From assembly GCF_030730875.1 (NCBI RefSeq), contig NZ_JAVAMA010000009.1, positions 1-64,000 of the forward strand: a stretch of DNA of 64,000 bases. The letters are read 5' to 3'. Every line of letters starts with the position of its first letter. The stretch's first letter is position 1. The notes beneath the pieces were generated by a model that saw nothing but the letters and a program-made list of their open reading frames with translations, was not told the origin of the DNA and made no database searches. Positions 43,258 to 51,424 of the stretch are shown piece after piece. This DNA comes from Sphingomonas sp. DG1-23 (GTDB lineage Bacteria; Pseudomonadota; Alphaproteobacteria; Sphingomonadales; Sphingomonadaceae). Made by a program: the position numbers and the translations under genes.

Positions 43258-44997
43258 ATGTCGATGCGCGTTGAACGACCGATGGGCGCGCTGCGCGCGG
43301 CGCTTGCATTGTGCAGGCGACACTTCGTCTCGGCCGCTTTGTTCAGCGCGCTGATCAACCTGCTCTACATCGTGCCGACCTTGTACATGCTGCAGGTCTA
43401 TGACCGCGTCGTGCCCACCCAGGGCGTGCAGACGCTCGCCTTCCTCACCATGGTGCTGCTGTTCGCGCTGGCGACATTGTCGCTGCTCGATCGTATCCGC
43501 ACGCGCCTGCTGGTCCGCGCGGGGGTCCAGCTCGACGCGACGCTCGCGCCTTTGATCCTCGACGCGACCCTGGGCCGGCCCGATCTGCCGGTCGCGCGCC
43601 AGGCGCTACGCGAATTCGATACGATGCGCGGTACGCTGACCGGTCAGGGTATCCTCGCATTGTTTGATGCGCCATGGGTGCCGATCTACATCCTCGTCTG
43701 CTTCCTCGTGCATCCGTGGATCGGGCTGGTCGCGATCCTCGGCTGCGCGATCCTGCCGCTGATCGCCTGGGCGAACGAACGCGCCACCCGCAGCCGCCTC
43801 GATCGCGCGCAGCAGATCGCCGGCACTTCCTATGCGAACCAGGACGCATTGCTCGCCTCCAGCGACAGCATCCGCGCTCTCGGCATGCGCCGCGCGATGG
43901 TGGCGCGCCAGCTGCGCCAGCGCGAGGCGATGCTCGCAGCGCAGACCGAGGCGAGCTTTGCTTCGGGAAGCTATCTCACCGCCACCAAGTTCACCCGGCT
44001 CGCACTTCAGTCACTCGCGCTCGGGCTCGGTGCGCTGCTCGCGGTCGACAATCTGATCTCGGGCGGCGCGATCTTCGCCGCCTCCTTCCTGATCGCGCGC
44101 GCGCTCGCGCCGATCGAGCAGCTCATCGGCACGTGGAAGACGATCGTCCAGGCGCGGCAGAGCTATCTCAACCTCAACGACCTGCTCGAAGGGACCATCG
44201 CCCAGCCCGAGCCGACCCGCCTGCCGGCGCCGCAGGGCGCGGTGGTGCTCGAAGGCGTGACCGTTCTCAACGAGGCGCGCGACGGCGCGATCCTGAATGC
44301 GGTGTCGCTGCGCATCGAGCCCGGCGAGGTGGTCGCGATCGTCGGACCCAGCGGTGCGGGCAAGTCGACCCTGGCGCGTGCGATCGCCGGTGCGCTGCCG
44401 CCCGATCGCGGCACGATCCGGCTCGACGGCGCCGATACCCGCGATTGGGATCCGGAGCAGCTCGCGCGCCATATCGGCTATCTGCCGCAGGATTCGGCGT
44501 TGTTCGCGGGGTCGGTCGCCGAGAATATTGCGCGCTTTGCCGGCGAGCTCGGCGAGGATCGGACGACGATCGACGCGGCGGTGGTCGCGGCGGCGGGCAA
44601 GGTCGGCGCCGATCCGCTGATCCGGCGGCTCCCGAACGGCTATGATCACCAGCTCAAGCTTGGCGGGCGCGGGGTTTCGGCGGGGCAGGCGCAGCGCATC
44701 GCGCTGGCTCGCGCCATCTACGGCGATCCGCGCATCCTGATCCTCGACGAACCCAATGCGCACCTCGACAGCGAAGGCGATGCCGCGCTGGTCGCCGCGC
44801 TCGCCGCGCTCAAGGCCGAGGGGCGCACCATCCTGATCGTCTCGCACAAGCTCGGCATCCTGCCGGTGGTCGACAAGATGCTGGTGCTCCGCGAAGGCCG
44901 CGCCGAGCTCTATGGCCCGCGCGACGAAGTGCTGCCCAAGATCGCTCCACCCAATCTCCGGCGCGTCACGCCGCCCACGGCAAAGGCAAGCGGATGA
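43258..44997 (+). CDS. Type I secretion ABC transporter (PrtD/HlyB family)
   Basis: A 579-residue inner-membrane ATPase-permease. The first half has the six-helix ABC membrane domain (helices begin near residue 20); the second has Walker A GPSGAGKST, a signature read as GVSAGQAQRIALARA instead of the standard LSGGQ, and Walker B ILILDEPNAHLD. The family exports RTX proteins without a periplasmic intermediate. It is 80 bases downstream of the RTX nuclease, which is its likely substrate. The start is uncertain: ATGs at 43258, 43264 and 43282 are in frame and none has a strong ribosome site. Confidence 0.88.
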   Translation: MSMRVERPMGALRAALALCRRHFVSAALFSALINLLYIVPTLYMLQVYDRVVPTQGVQTLAFLTMVLLFALATLSLLDRIRTRLLVRAGVQLDATLAPLILDATLGRPDLPVARQALREFDTMRGTLTGQGILALFDAPWVPIYILVCFLVHPWIGLVAILGCAILPLIAWANERATRSRLDRAQQIAGTSYANQDALLASSDSIRALGMRRAMVARQLRQREAMLAAQTEASFASGSYLTATKFTRLALQSLALGLGALLAVDNLISGGAIFAASFLIARALAPIEQLIGTWKTIVQARQSYLNLNDLLEGTIAQPEPTRLPAPQGAVVLEGVTVLNEARDGAILNAVSLRIEPGEVVAIVGPSGAGKSTLARAIAGALPPDRGTIRLDGADTRDWDPEQLARHIGYLPQDSALFAGSVAENIARFAGELGEDRTTIDAAVVAAAGKVGADPLIRRLPNGYDHQLKLGGRGVSAGQAQRIALARAIYGDPRILILDEPNAHLDSEGDAALVAALAALKAEGRTILIVSHKLGILPVVDKMLVLREGRAELYGPRDEVLPKIAPPNLRRVTPPTAKASG

Positions 44998-46355
44998 CCG
45001 CTCCCATTCTCCTGTCGCCCACCAGGGCGCCCGTGGCGGCCACGCCGCCGGTCGCGGATCCGCGCGGCGAAATCCGCACGGGCGCGATCATCGCGGCCTT
45101 GTTCTTCGTCGTCTTTCTCGGCTGGGCGGCGTTCGCGCGGCTCGATGCCGCCGCTTATGCGCAAGGGACCCTCGTCGTGTCGGGCCAGCGCCAGTCGGTC
45201 CAGCATCGCGATGGCGGGGTGGTCGGAAAGATCTACGTGCGCGAAGGCCAGCGGGTCGAGCGCGGCCAGTTGCTGGTGCAGCTCGCCGCTGCCGAAGTCC
45301 AGGCGCAGGAGCGTGCGCTCGCCTCGCAGGCGATCCGGCTTCTCGCCCAGCGCGCGCGGCTCGAGGCTGAGCAGCTCGGGCACAGCCAGATCGTCCAGCC
45401 GCGCGAATTCGCCTCGCTGTCGCCCGAGGACCGCGGCGAGGCGGCCACGGCGATGCGGCTCCAGCAGACCGAGCTTCGGGTGCGCAGCTCGGTGCTCGCG
45501 GCGCAGCGCGGCGCGCTCGGCCAGCGCGTCGCCCAGTCGGGCGAGCAGGGCAGGGGCTATGGCGAGCAGGCAGTCTCGGCCGCCGAGCAGCTCCGCCTGA
45601 TCGAGGAGCAGATCGCCGCGCTCAAGCCGGTCGCCGACAAGGGCTTCGTCTCGGCGACCCGGATGCGCGAACTCGAGCGCGCCCGCGCCGAGCTGATCGG
45701 GCAGCGCGGGCAATACACCGCCAGCGTCGCCCAGACCCGCGGCGCCGCACGCGAGAGCGAGATCCAGGGGCTCGAGGCCGAACGCACCTTCCGCGAGCGC
45801 AGCGCCGCAGATCTGCGCGACGTCGAGACTCGCCTCGGCGACGTGCTGCCGCGCTGGACCGCGGCGCGCGACCAGCTCGAACGCACGGCGATCCGCGCAC
45901 CCGCCACCGGCGCGGTGGTCGGCCTGTCGGTGTTCACGCCCGGCGGCGTCGTCGCGCCCGGCCAGAAGCTGATGGACGTGGTCCCCGAACGCACGCCGCT
46001 CCTGATCCAGGCGCGGATCGCTCCCGAAGATTCCGACGACCTCACGGTCGGGCAGCGCACCCTCGTCAAATTCTCGGGCCTGCACGAGCGCAATCTGCCC
46101 AATCTCGAAGGCAAGCTCACCCGCCTGTCCGCCGACAGCTTCGTCGACGAGAAGAGCGGTCTCAGCTATTTCACCGGCGAGATCACCGTGCCGCGCGACC
46201 AATTGGGCCTGATCAAGGGCGTGCGGGGCAGCGATTTCGCGCTGCGGGCCGGGATGCCGGTGCAGATCCTGATCCCGCTGCGCAAGCGCACTGCGCTCGA
46301 TTACGCGCTAGAGCCGCTTCTCGGCAGCTTCTGGTCCTCGTTCCGCGAGCATTGA
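44994..46355 (+). CDS. HlyD-family adaptor of type I secretion
   Basis: A 453-residue protein with one membrane helix near residues 30-50, a lipoyl-like segment (GKIYVREGQRVERGQLLVQL, in parts), a long coiled coil (about 90-290) and a C-terminal beta domain ending in the usual DYALEPLLGSFWSSFREH region. It bridges the ABC exporter and an outer-membrane TolC-type channel. ATG overlaps the exporter stop (ATGA). No TolC homologue is beside it, so a general one elsewhere must be used. Confidence 0.9.
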   Translation: MTAPILLSPTRAPVAATPPVADPRGEIRTGAIIAALFFVVFLGWAAFARLDAAAYAQGTLVVSGQRQSVQHRDGGVVGKIYVREGQRVERGQLLVQLAAAEVQAQERALASQAIRLLAQRARLEAEQLGHSQIVQPREFASLSPEDRGEAATAMRLQQTELRVRSSVLAAQRGALGQRVAQSGEQGRGYGEQAVSAAEQLRLIEEQIAALKPVADKGFVSATRMRELERARAELIGQRGQYTASVAQTRGAARESEIQGLEAERTFRERSAADLRDVETRLGDVLPRWTAARDQLERTAIRAPATGAVVGLSVFTPGGVVAPGQKLMDVVPERTPLLIQARIAPEDSDDLTVGQRTLVKFSGLHERNLPNLEGKLTRLSADSFVDEKSGLSYFTGEITVPRDQLGLIKGVRGSDFALRAGMPVQILIPLRKRTALDYALEPLLGSFWSSFREH

Positions 46356-46361
46356 TCCCGG

Positions 46362-46952
46362 TCAGACCGCGCGCATTCGCCCGACCAGCGCGCGCCCGGT
46401 CCGGACCTCGCGCGCCACGACGCCTGCCGTGAACCGGGCGATGATGCCGCGGGTGCGCCGCAGCGGCCCCGCCGCGTCGCTGCGCGATCCGGCGATCACG
46501 CCGCTGCCCCAGCCGTCGGCGAGCGCAGCGACCCGTGAGGCCAGCAGCGAGCGCCCGTCGTCGCGCCCGAGCACGATGGAAGGGAAGGGCAGGCGCGTGC
46601 GCGGCGAGGCGAAAGTATCGAGCAGCGACTCGACGCTCTCGCCTTGCTCCTCGATCGGATCGAAGAACAATGCCCCCGCGACTCGCGAGACATAAGAGGC
46701 AGGCGAGAGCCGCGCCCACCAAGCGGTGGCGAAGCAGCCGGCGCCCTCGGCCACCAGCAGAACCGCGCCCTGTGCCGTCGTCACTGCCGAATCGAGCCGC
46801 GCGCCCAACAGGTTGCGTTCGGAAAGCGTGCCCGCGCGATACGGCACATGCGCCTGTGTCGGCGCCGCGAACAGGTCGCGCCACGGTGCCGAGGCGGCCG
46901 CCGATATTTCGACGAGCGAGAGGTTGGCGGGAAGCGTCAGCGCAGCGGTCAT
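46362..46952 (-). CDS. RBBP9/YdeN-like alpha/beta-hydrolase with altered active site
   Basis: A 196-residue protein whose pattern fits the RBBP9-type serine hydrolase fold: a strand VLLVAEGAGC followed by a helix, GALFFDP, and LPFPSIVLGRDD. The usual nucleophile elbow (GHSLGC) reads AEGAGC here, so the catalytic Ser is missing, and the C-terminal Gly-His is not seen either. It may be a non-catalytic descendant, or I have misread the family. ATG 46952 has AAGGAG 7 bases upstream. It converges on the HlyD-family adaptor gene with 6 bases between stops. Confidence 0.5.
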   Translation of the reverse strand: MTAALTLPANLSLVEISAAASAPWRDLFAAPTQAHVPYRAGTLSERNLLGARLDSAVTTAQGAVLLVAEGAGCFATAWWARLSPASYVSRVAGALFFDPIEEQGESVESLLDTFASPRTRLPFPSIVLGRDDGRSLLASRVAALADGWGSGVIAGSRSDAAGPLRRTRGIIARFTAGVVAREVRTGRALVGRMRAV

Positions 46953-47038
46953 GGCGCACTCCTTCAGCAAGCGAGCTACAATACACCGCTCGCGATCGGA
47001 TTCCTATCGCTCTGGTAGAGATTCGGCGCGGACGTCGC

Positions 47039-47464
47039 TCAAGCCAGCGTATGAGTCAGGCTGATCTCGGCGTTGAGCAGTTTCGACACCGGGCAGTTCG
47101 CCTTGGCGCCCGCCGCGAGCGCGTCGAACTGCTCCTGCGAGATGCCGGGCACCTCGGCCTTGAGCGTCAGATCCGAATGGGTGATCGCAAAGCCGTCGCC
47201 CTGCTGCTCGAGCTTGACCGCGGCAGTGGTCTCGAGGCTGCCTTCGCTGAACCCGGCCTTGGCCAGCGCGAAGCTCAGCGCCATGGTGAAGCAGCCAGCA
47301 TGCGCCGCAGCGATCAATTCCTCGGGGTTGGTGCCCTTCTCGTCGCCGAAGCGGGTGTTGAAGCTGTAGGGAGTCGCCTCGAGCACGCCCGAGGGGCTGT
47401 CGAGCCGTCCCTTGCCGTCCTTGCCGAAGCCTTGATAGCGCGCGGTTGCGGTACGCGTGGTCAT
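47039..47464 (-). CDS. OsmC-family peroxidase
   Basis: A 141-residue protein of the OsmC/Ohr family, which reduces organic hydroperoxides with two redox cysteines. The first is in HAGCFTMAL (about residue 57) and the second in NCPVSKLL (about residue 125), the expected positions. The segment GDEKGTNPEELIAAAHAGC (quoted in part) is typical of the OsmC branch. The ATG is preceded by GGGGGA. A hairpin just upstream (47485-47515) separates it from the lipoprotein gene. Confidence 0.9.
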   Translation of the reverse strand: MTTRTATARYQGFGKDGKGRLDSPSGVLEATPYSFNTRFGDEKGTNPEELIAAAHAGCFTMALSFALAKAGFSEGSLETTAAVKLEQQGDGFAITHSDLTLKAEVPGISQEQFDALAAGAKANCPVSKLLNAEISLTHTLA

Positions 47465-47484
47465 GTCGATCCCCCATAGGTAAT

Positions 47485-47515
47485 GGAACGCGGCGACAGC
47501 ATGCCGCCGCGTTCC
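47485..47515 (-). terminator. Perfect 11-bp hairpin between lipoprotein and osmC-type genes
   Basis: GGAACGCGGCG and its complement flank a 9-base loop, 6 bases after the lipoprotein stop. There is no T-tract, so it may be a weak terminator or an RNA-stabilising hairpin. It includes a GGAAC that has no matching -10 at the right distance. Confidence 0.5.
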
Positions 47516-47521
47516 GGTGAG

Positions 47522-47935
47522 TCAACGGCAGCGCACGTCCTTGTTCGACCCGCGGTCGACCGCGGAGCCCGCGGCGGCGCCGGCCACGGCGCCGAGCACC
47601 GTTCCCAGCGTCTCCGAACCGCCCGGCGCGATGATGTTGCCGAGGATGCCGCCGGCGACGCCGCCGACGATCAGTCCGGTCGTCCCGTCCGAGCGGCGGC
47701 AATAATAGCGCCCGTCCTGTCCGCGATAGACGCGCTCGTCGCGCGACAGGCGACGTTCGCGATAGCGGCGGTCGTCGCGATAATAGCGGTCGGCATGATA
47801 GCCGCCATAGGACGGATCGGGCCGGTTCCAGTCATAGCTGCGATAGCCGCCGTCATAGGCCGACGTCCCATAGCCGGTGTCGGCGCAACCCGCGAGCGTG
47901 CCCGCAGCCAGCAATCCCAACAGGATGGCGCGCAT
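47522..47935 (-). CDS. Glycine-zipper 2TM-domain lipoprotein
   Basis: A 137-residue lipoprotein: the signal ends in LAGC (Cys17). A Tyr/Arg/Asp-rich middle (repeats such as YRDDRRYRERR) is followed by a glycine-zipper hairpin (GLIVGGVAGGILGNIIA and LGTVLGAVAGAAAGSA). The C-terminus has Cys residues (YYCRR, VRCR). Such proteins sit in the outer membrane or periplasm and often respond to envelope stress; the function is unknown. ATG 47935 has GGGAGA upstream; the frame is open to 47953. Confidence 0.75.
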   Translation of the reverse strand: MRAILLGLLAAGTLAGCADTGYGTSAYDGGYRSYDWNRPDPSYGGYHADRYYRDDRRYRERRLSRDERVYRGQDGRYYCRRSDGTTGLIVGGVAGGILGNIIAPGGSETLGTVLGAVAGAAAGSAVDRGSNKDVRCR

Positions 47936-48001
47936 ATCTACTCTCCCGTGCATCTGTTTTCGATAACGGGAGAATGCTCCGCCGGCACGAAAGTTGCGCG
48001 T

Positions 48002-48376
48002 TCAGGAGGGCGCCGCGTCGAGCCGCGCATTCTCGCGCGCCTGGCCCTTGACCAGAGTCGGCGCCGCCGCGCCCGCCAGCGCCGGGCGGAACGCGTCGCG
48101 CTCGCTGGACGGGATCGGCGCGGTGGGATCGGGGCGAAAGTCGACCGGCGCGCGATCCTCCGGGCCGGGATGGGTGTCGCCCATCAGATCGGTGGGGACA
48201 TGCCCGGCGCCGCCGCGTGCGGCGAGCTTGCGCAATCCGAACACGCCTGCCGCGATCGCGCCGAGTGCCGCGCCGATCGACAGCGTGCCGATCGCCAGCG
48301 CCTTGCCGGTCGATCGGGAGTCGTCGGCCTTGCGCTGTTGCTTGCGGGGCGCGGATTTCGTCTTGTTGCTTGCCAT
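48002..48376 (-). CDS. Small single-helix membrane protein, probably stress-controlled
   Basis: A 124-residue protein with a basic N-terminus (KTKSAPRKQQRKADD), one hydrophobic helix at about residues 25-48 and a hydrophilic Pro/Asp-rich tail. I do not recognise it. ATG 48376 has GGAGGAAA 6 bases upstream. An EcfG-type promoter sequence (GGAAC-N16-CGTT) lies 28-52 bases upstream, which suggests expression under the general stress response. Confidence 0.6.
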   Translation of the reverse strand: MASNKTKSAPRKQQRKADDSRSTGKALAIGTLSIGAALGAIAAGVFGLRKLAARGGAGHVPTDLMGDTHPGPEDRAPVDFRPDPTAPIPSSERDAFRPALAGAAAPTLVKGQARENARLDAAPS

Positions 48377-48403
48377 TGCGATTTCCTCCGGTTCGCCCGC
48401 TTC

Positions 48404-48428
48404 AACGGGCATCCGCGGGCCGTGTTCC
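48404..48428 (-). promoter_or_regulatory. EcfG-type promoter (GGAAC-N16-CGTT)
   Basis: On the minus strand GGAAC (48428-48424) and CGTT (48407-48404) are separated by 16 bases, an exact match to the alphaproteobacterial general-stress sigma consensus, ending 28 bases before the start of the small membrane protein gene at 48376. Confidence 0.65.
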
Positions 48429-48773
48429 TCAATCCTTCAGCGGATCGTGCCCCCAGTTCATCAGCGAATGGCGCCAGCGCGATCCCGGGATCTTGTGCTC
48501 CTGATGCGGCCCCTGCGCGCGATGCCGCCGCACGAAGCCGACCACTTTGCGCATATGCGCATAGTCGCCGCCGTCGAGTTCGGCCTTCTTGGTCCGCAAG
48601 ATCTGCACGATCCGCCGCCCCGAGGCGTGGCCCACGCTCTCGCCGCCGTCGCGCTTGAAGCCCACCGCGCGGCTTTCGTCGGTCTCGAGCCATTGCTCGA
48701 TCTCTGCCGGCGCCATGTTCACCGCTTCGTGGAAACGTGCCCAGACCTCGGCATGGTCATCTTGTTTCGGCAT
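48429..48773 (-). CDS. DUF3140-type small protein
   Basis: A 114-residue soluble protein. The order WARFHEAVNMAPAEIEQWL, SVGHASGRRIVQILRTKK, DYAHMRKVVGFVRRHRAQGP (each quoted in part or full) and SRWRHSLMNWGHDP matches the DUF3140 family, which looks like a small DNA-associated or stress protein of unknown function. ATG 48773 is preferred to the TTG at 48782. The gene lies between two other small minus-strand genes and its stop lies next to the EcfG-type promoter of the 48376 gene. Confidence 0.75.
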   Translation of the reverse strand: MPKQDDHAEVWARFHEAVNMAPAEIEQWLETDESRAVGFKRDGGESVGHASGRRIVQILRTKKAELDGGDYAHMRKVVGFVRRHRAQGPHQEHKIPGSRWRHSLMNWGHDPLKD

Positions 48774-48809
48774 CGGGCCCAAGCGCCGCAGCGCGCGAAA
48801 CGTTCCGCA

Positions 48810-49271
48810 TCAGCTCGCGTACAAGGCGGCTTCGGCGGCCCGCCGCCTGGTCAGCCCGGGCAGCACCTTGCCCGCGGCCTTGTTCCACCGCCCGAATTGC
48901 TGTGCCGCGCCGGCGAAATCCCCGGCCTTGTGCAGCTTGAGCAAGGTGCTGCTCGACAGGTTGCCGACTCCGACATTGTAGGCGAAGCTCACCAGCGCAT
49001 CGAACTGGTGCTGGCTCGTCTGCGCCGTGCCGAGCACCGCCGCGACCTTGGCGGCGAAGCTGGTCATGTCAGCGGTCAGTCGATCGTCGCATTGCTGCTG
49101 GGTCCAGACCACGCCCTGCTTGACGTCGGCGCCGGTCGTGCCCCAGCCGATCGTCCACGGATCGCCACCGGTCCCCGGATCGGGGTAGGCGGCAAAGCTG
49201 CCGTCCGCCTGTTTCTTCGCGCAACCTTCGAATTGCTGGATCAACGCGATGCAAGCTGGACCTGGCGTCAT
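48810..49271 (-). CDS. GH24-type lysozyme (endolysin-like)
   Basis: A 153-residue muramidase of the phage-lysozyme family. The catalytic Glu15 lies in QQFEGC, followed by Asp31 in AYPDPGTGG and Thr40 in PWTIGWG, the expected triad, and the conserved FNVGxG segment reads FAYNVGVGNL. It would cleave the MurNAc-GlcNAc bond of peptidoglycan. No signal peptide, holin or other phage gene is near, so it is either a domesticated phage gene or needs another export route. ATG 49271 follows a GGGGGAGG site. Confidence 0.85.
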   Translation of the reverse strand: MTPGPACIALIQQFEGCAKKQADGSFAAYPDPGTGGDPWTIGWGTTGADVKQGVVWTQQQCDDRLTADMTSFAAKVAAVLGTAQTSQHQFDALVSFAYNVGVGNLSSSTLLKLHKAGDFAGAAQQFGRWNKAAGKVLPGLTRRRAAEAALYAS

Positions 49272-49384
49272 GAAAACCTCCCCCGAAGTTGAGTACTATT
49301 TGTGCATCACTTGATCGGCGCTGACCATCGTCTTTGTGCTGGGCGCAGTTGCGGCGCGGGCCGCGGCGCGACTAAAGGCGGCCT

Positions 49385-50119
49385 ATGGCCAAGCAACGCG
49401 CCGATCAGATGCTCGTCGACCGCGGGCTCGTCGAAAGCCGCACCCGCGCGCAGGCGCTGATCATGGCCGGGCTCGTCTTCCATGGCGATCGCAAGGTCGA
49501 CAAGCCTGGCCAGCAGCTCGCCGAAGACGCGGTGCTCGACGTCAAGGGCCGCGATCATCCCTGGGTGTCGCGCGGCGGGATCAAGCTGGCGCACGCGCTC
49601 GATCATTTCGGCTGGGACGTGACCCACGCCGTGGCGATCGACGTCGGCTCGTCGACCGGCGGCTTCACCGACGTGCTGCTCAGCCGCGGCGCGGCACGGG
49701 TCTATGCGGTCGACAGCGGCACCAATCAGCTCGCCTGGAAATTGCGCCAGGATCCGCGCGTCACGGTCCACGAACAGACCAGCGCGCGCATCCTCACCGA
49801 AGCGCACATCCCCGAGCCGGTCGACCTGATCGTCTGCGACGCCAGCTTTATCGGCCTCGCCAAGGTGCTCGAAGTCCCGTTCCGCTTCGCCAAAGCGGAC
49901 GGGCGGCTGGCGGCTTTGATCAAGCCACAATTCGAGGCCGGGCGCGGCGAAGTCGGCAAGGGCGGGGTGGTCCGCGACCCCGCGATTCACGACCGCGTCT
50001 GCGGCGAAGTCGCCGATTGGGTGGCGGCGCAGGGCTGGCGGGTGCTCGGCATCACGCCGAGCCCGATCACCGGCCCCGAAGGCAATGTCGAATTCCTGAT
50101 CGGGGCAGTGCGGGGATGA
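49385..50119 (+). CDS. tlyA: TlyA-family rRNA 2'-O-methyltransferase
   Basis: A 244-residue protein with an N-terminal S4 RNA-binding domain (RADQMLVDRGLVESRTRAQ, in part) and an FtsJ-like methyltransferase domain with the SAM-binding motif DVGSSTGGFTD and the D in IVCDASFIGL. In other bacteria TlyA methylates ribosomal RNA and was also named hemolysin. Family length is normal. The gene is followed by a long palindromic repeat. Confidence 0.9.
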   Translation: MAKQRADQMLVDRGLVESRTRAQALIMAGLVFHGDRKVDKPGQQLAEDAVLDVKGRDHPWVSRGGIKLAHALDHFGWDVTHAVAIDVGSSTGGFTDVLLSRGAARVYAVDSGTNQLAWKLRQDPRVTVHEQTSARILTEAHIPEPVDLIVCDASFIGLAKVLEVPFRFAKADGRLAALIKPQFEAGRGEVGKGGVVRDPAIHDRVCGEVADWVAAQGWRVLGITPSPITGPEGNVEFLIGAVRG

Positions 50120-50127
50120 GGGATCAA

Positions 50128-50289
50128 GCTCCTCCCCGAGCGAGCTCGAGGAGGGGGACCGCCGCCGAAGGCGGTGGTGGAGGGGCGCCGCGCAGCGGCG
50201 TGGTCTTCGCGGTGAGAGTCCGCGCCTTGCGGCGCGCCCCTCCACCAGCCTGCGGCTGGTTCCCCTCCCCGAGCGGCTCGGGGAGGAGT
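50128..50289. repeat. Palindromic intergenic element after tlyA
   Basis: The outer arms (GCTCCTCCCCGAG at the left end, CTCGGGGAGGAG at the right) are inverted, and inside are inverted blocks built on GGCGCGCCCCTCCACC / GGTGGAGGGGCGCC. It belongs in style with the elements at 18775-18906 and 12502-12726 and may end tlyA transcription. No gene fits in it. Confidence 0.7.
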
Positions 50290-50304
50290 TGCAAATCGCG
50301 GTCC

Positions 50305-50697
50305 TCACCCCTCGCTTCGCCCATCCCCCTCCCGATCCCGCGGATAATGCCGCGCCAGCGGGAAGGGCGGCAGCCACGCCTCGCGGCGGACGGTCCAATT
50401 CTCATAGTTCGGCACGAATCCGTCCGGCGCATCCAGCGTCCCCAGATGCACTTCCACCTCGTCGCCGAAGCGCGCGAATACCGACGATCCGCAACGCGGG
50501 CAGAAATGCCGCCCGGCATAATCGCGGGTTTCGCCTTCCACGGTCACCGCCTCCTCCGGAAAGATCGCCGCCGCGAAGAACAGGGCGCCGTGATGCTTGC
50601 GGCAATCGAGGCAATGGCAGAGCCCGACCCGATACGGCTTCCCGCGCGCCACGATCCGCACATCGCCGCACAGGCAGCCGCCCTTGACCTGATCCAC
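50305..50697 (-). CDS. GFA-family (glutathione-dependent formaldehyde-activating-like) protein
   Basis: A 130-residue zinc protein of the GFA/CENP-V fold. The zinc ligands are visible: C8 and C10 (CLCG), C27, C29 and C32 (LCHCLDC) and the CPRCGS pair near residue 67. Substrates differ within the family, so formaldehyde is not assured. The start is GTG 50697 with GGAGGAAA about 5 bases upstream; a nearby ATG is out of frame. It converges on tlyA across the palindromic repeat. Confidence 0.85.
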   Translation of the reverse strand: MDQVKGGCLCGDVRIVARGKPYRVGLCHCLDCRKHHGALFFAAAIFPEEAVTVEGETRDYAGRHFCPRCGSSVFARFGDEVEVHLGTLDAPDGFVPNYENWTVRREAWLPPFPLARHYPRDREGDGRSEG

Positions 50698-50844
50698 GCC
50701 ATTTCCTCCGATCCGATGTCCGATTTTCTAACAACGATCGGTATCGCGACCCGGCGCCAACGTCTTTGCGACTGCGCAGACTTTGGATTAGGGGATCGTT
50801 CCGGGGGCGGCGCGTGTTTCACGCGTCGACAAGGGAGAACCGGG

Positions 50845-51402
50845 TTGAGAGAGATCGCGTCCAAAGGTCAGTTGCGCCTCGCCTATTTTCGCTGGGCGGT
50901 GGTGACGGTCCCGCTCATGCTGCTGCTCGGCTTCGCCTCGGGCAAGCTCGCCCCCAGCGGCGACGAGAATCCGTGGTTCGTCCAGCTGGTCAAGCCCGAG
51001 ATCATGCCGCCGGGCTGGGCCTTCGGAGTCGCGTGGACGATCCTCTATGCCATGATGGGCCTCGCGCTGGCGCTGGTGATCAACGCGCGCGGCTCGCGCG
51101 GCCGCGGACTGGCTTTGCTCGTGTTCGTCGTCCAGCTGGCACTCAATCTCGCCTGGACCCCGGTATTTTTCGGGCTCCACAAGGTCGATACCGCGCTGCT
51201 GATCATCGGCGCGCTGGTGGTGCTGGTGCTGGTCACGATCCTGTTGTTCTGGCGCGTGCGCCGGGTCGCCGGGCTGTTGCTGGTGCCGTATCTGGCATGG
51301 CTGGGCTTCGCCTTCGTGTTGCTCTACCAGATCGACGCGCTCAACCCGAATGCCGAAAGCCTTGTACCTTCGCGCACGGTTGACCAGATAGAGATCCGCT
51401 GA
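50845..51402 (+). CDS. TspO/MBR-family membrane protein
   Basis: A 185-residue protein with five hydrophobic helices and the TspO hallmarks: KPEIMPPGWAFGVAWTILYAMMG (in parts) and LNLAWTPVFFG. TspO proteins bind porphyrins and cholesterol-like molecules and affect stress and tetrapyrrole regulation. The best start is TTG 50845, 7 bases after GGGAG; the open frame further upstream belongs to a shadow. It is followed by the ubiK-like gene 22 bases later. Confidence 0.85.
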   Translation: MREIASKGQLRLAYFRWAVVTVPLMLLLGFASGKLAPSGDENPWFVQLVKPEIMPPGWAFGVAWTILYAMMGLALALVINARGSRGRGLALLVFVVQLALNLAWTPVFFGLHKVDTALLIIGALVVLVLVTILLFWRVRRVAGLLLVPYLAWLGFAFVLLYQIDALNPNAESLVPSRTVDQIEIR

Positions 51403-51424
51403 AGTTCGTTTTAGGAAGCCCGAG

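Noticed and set aside
39563..43309. Very long minus-strand open frame (1248 codons) under the nuclease gene
   Set aside because: The plus strand codes clear domains; the minus frame is a GC-driven shadow rich in Asp, Arg, Val and Gly.
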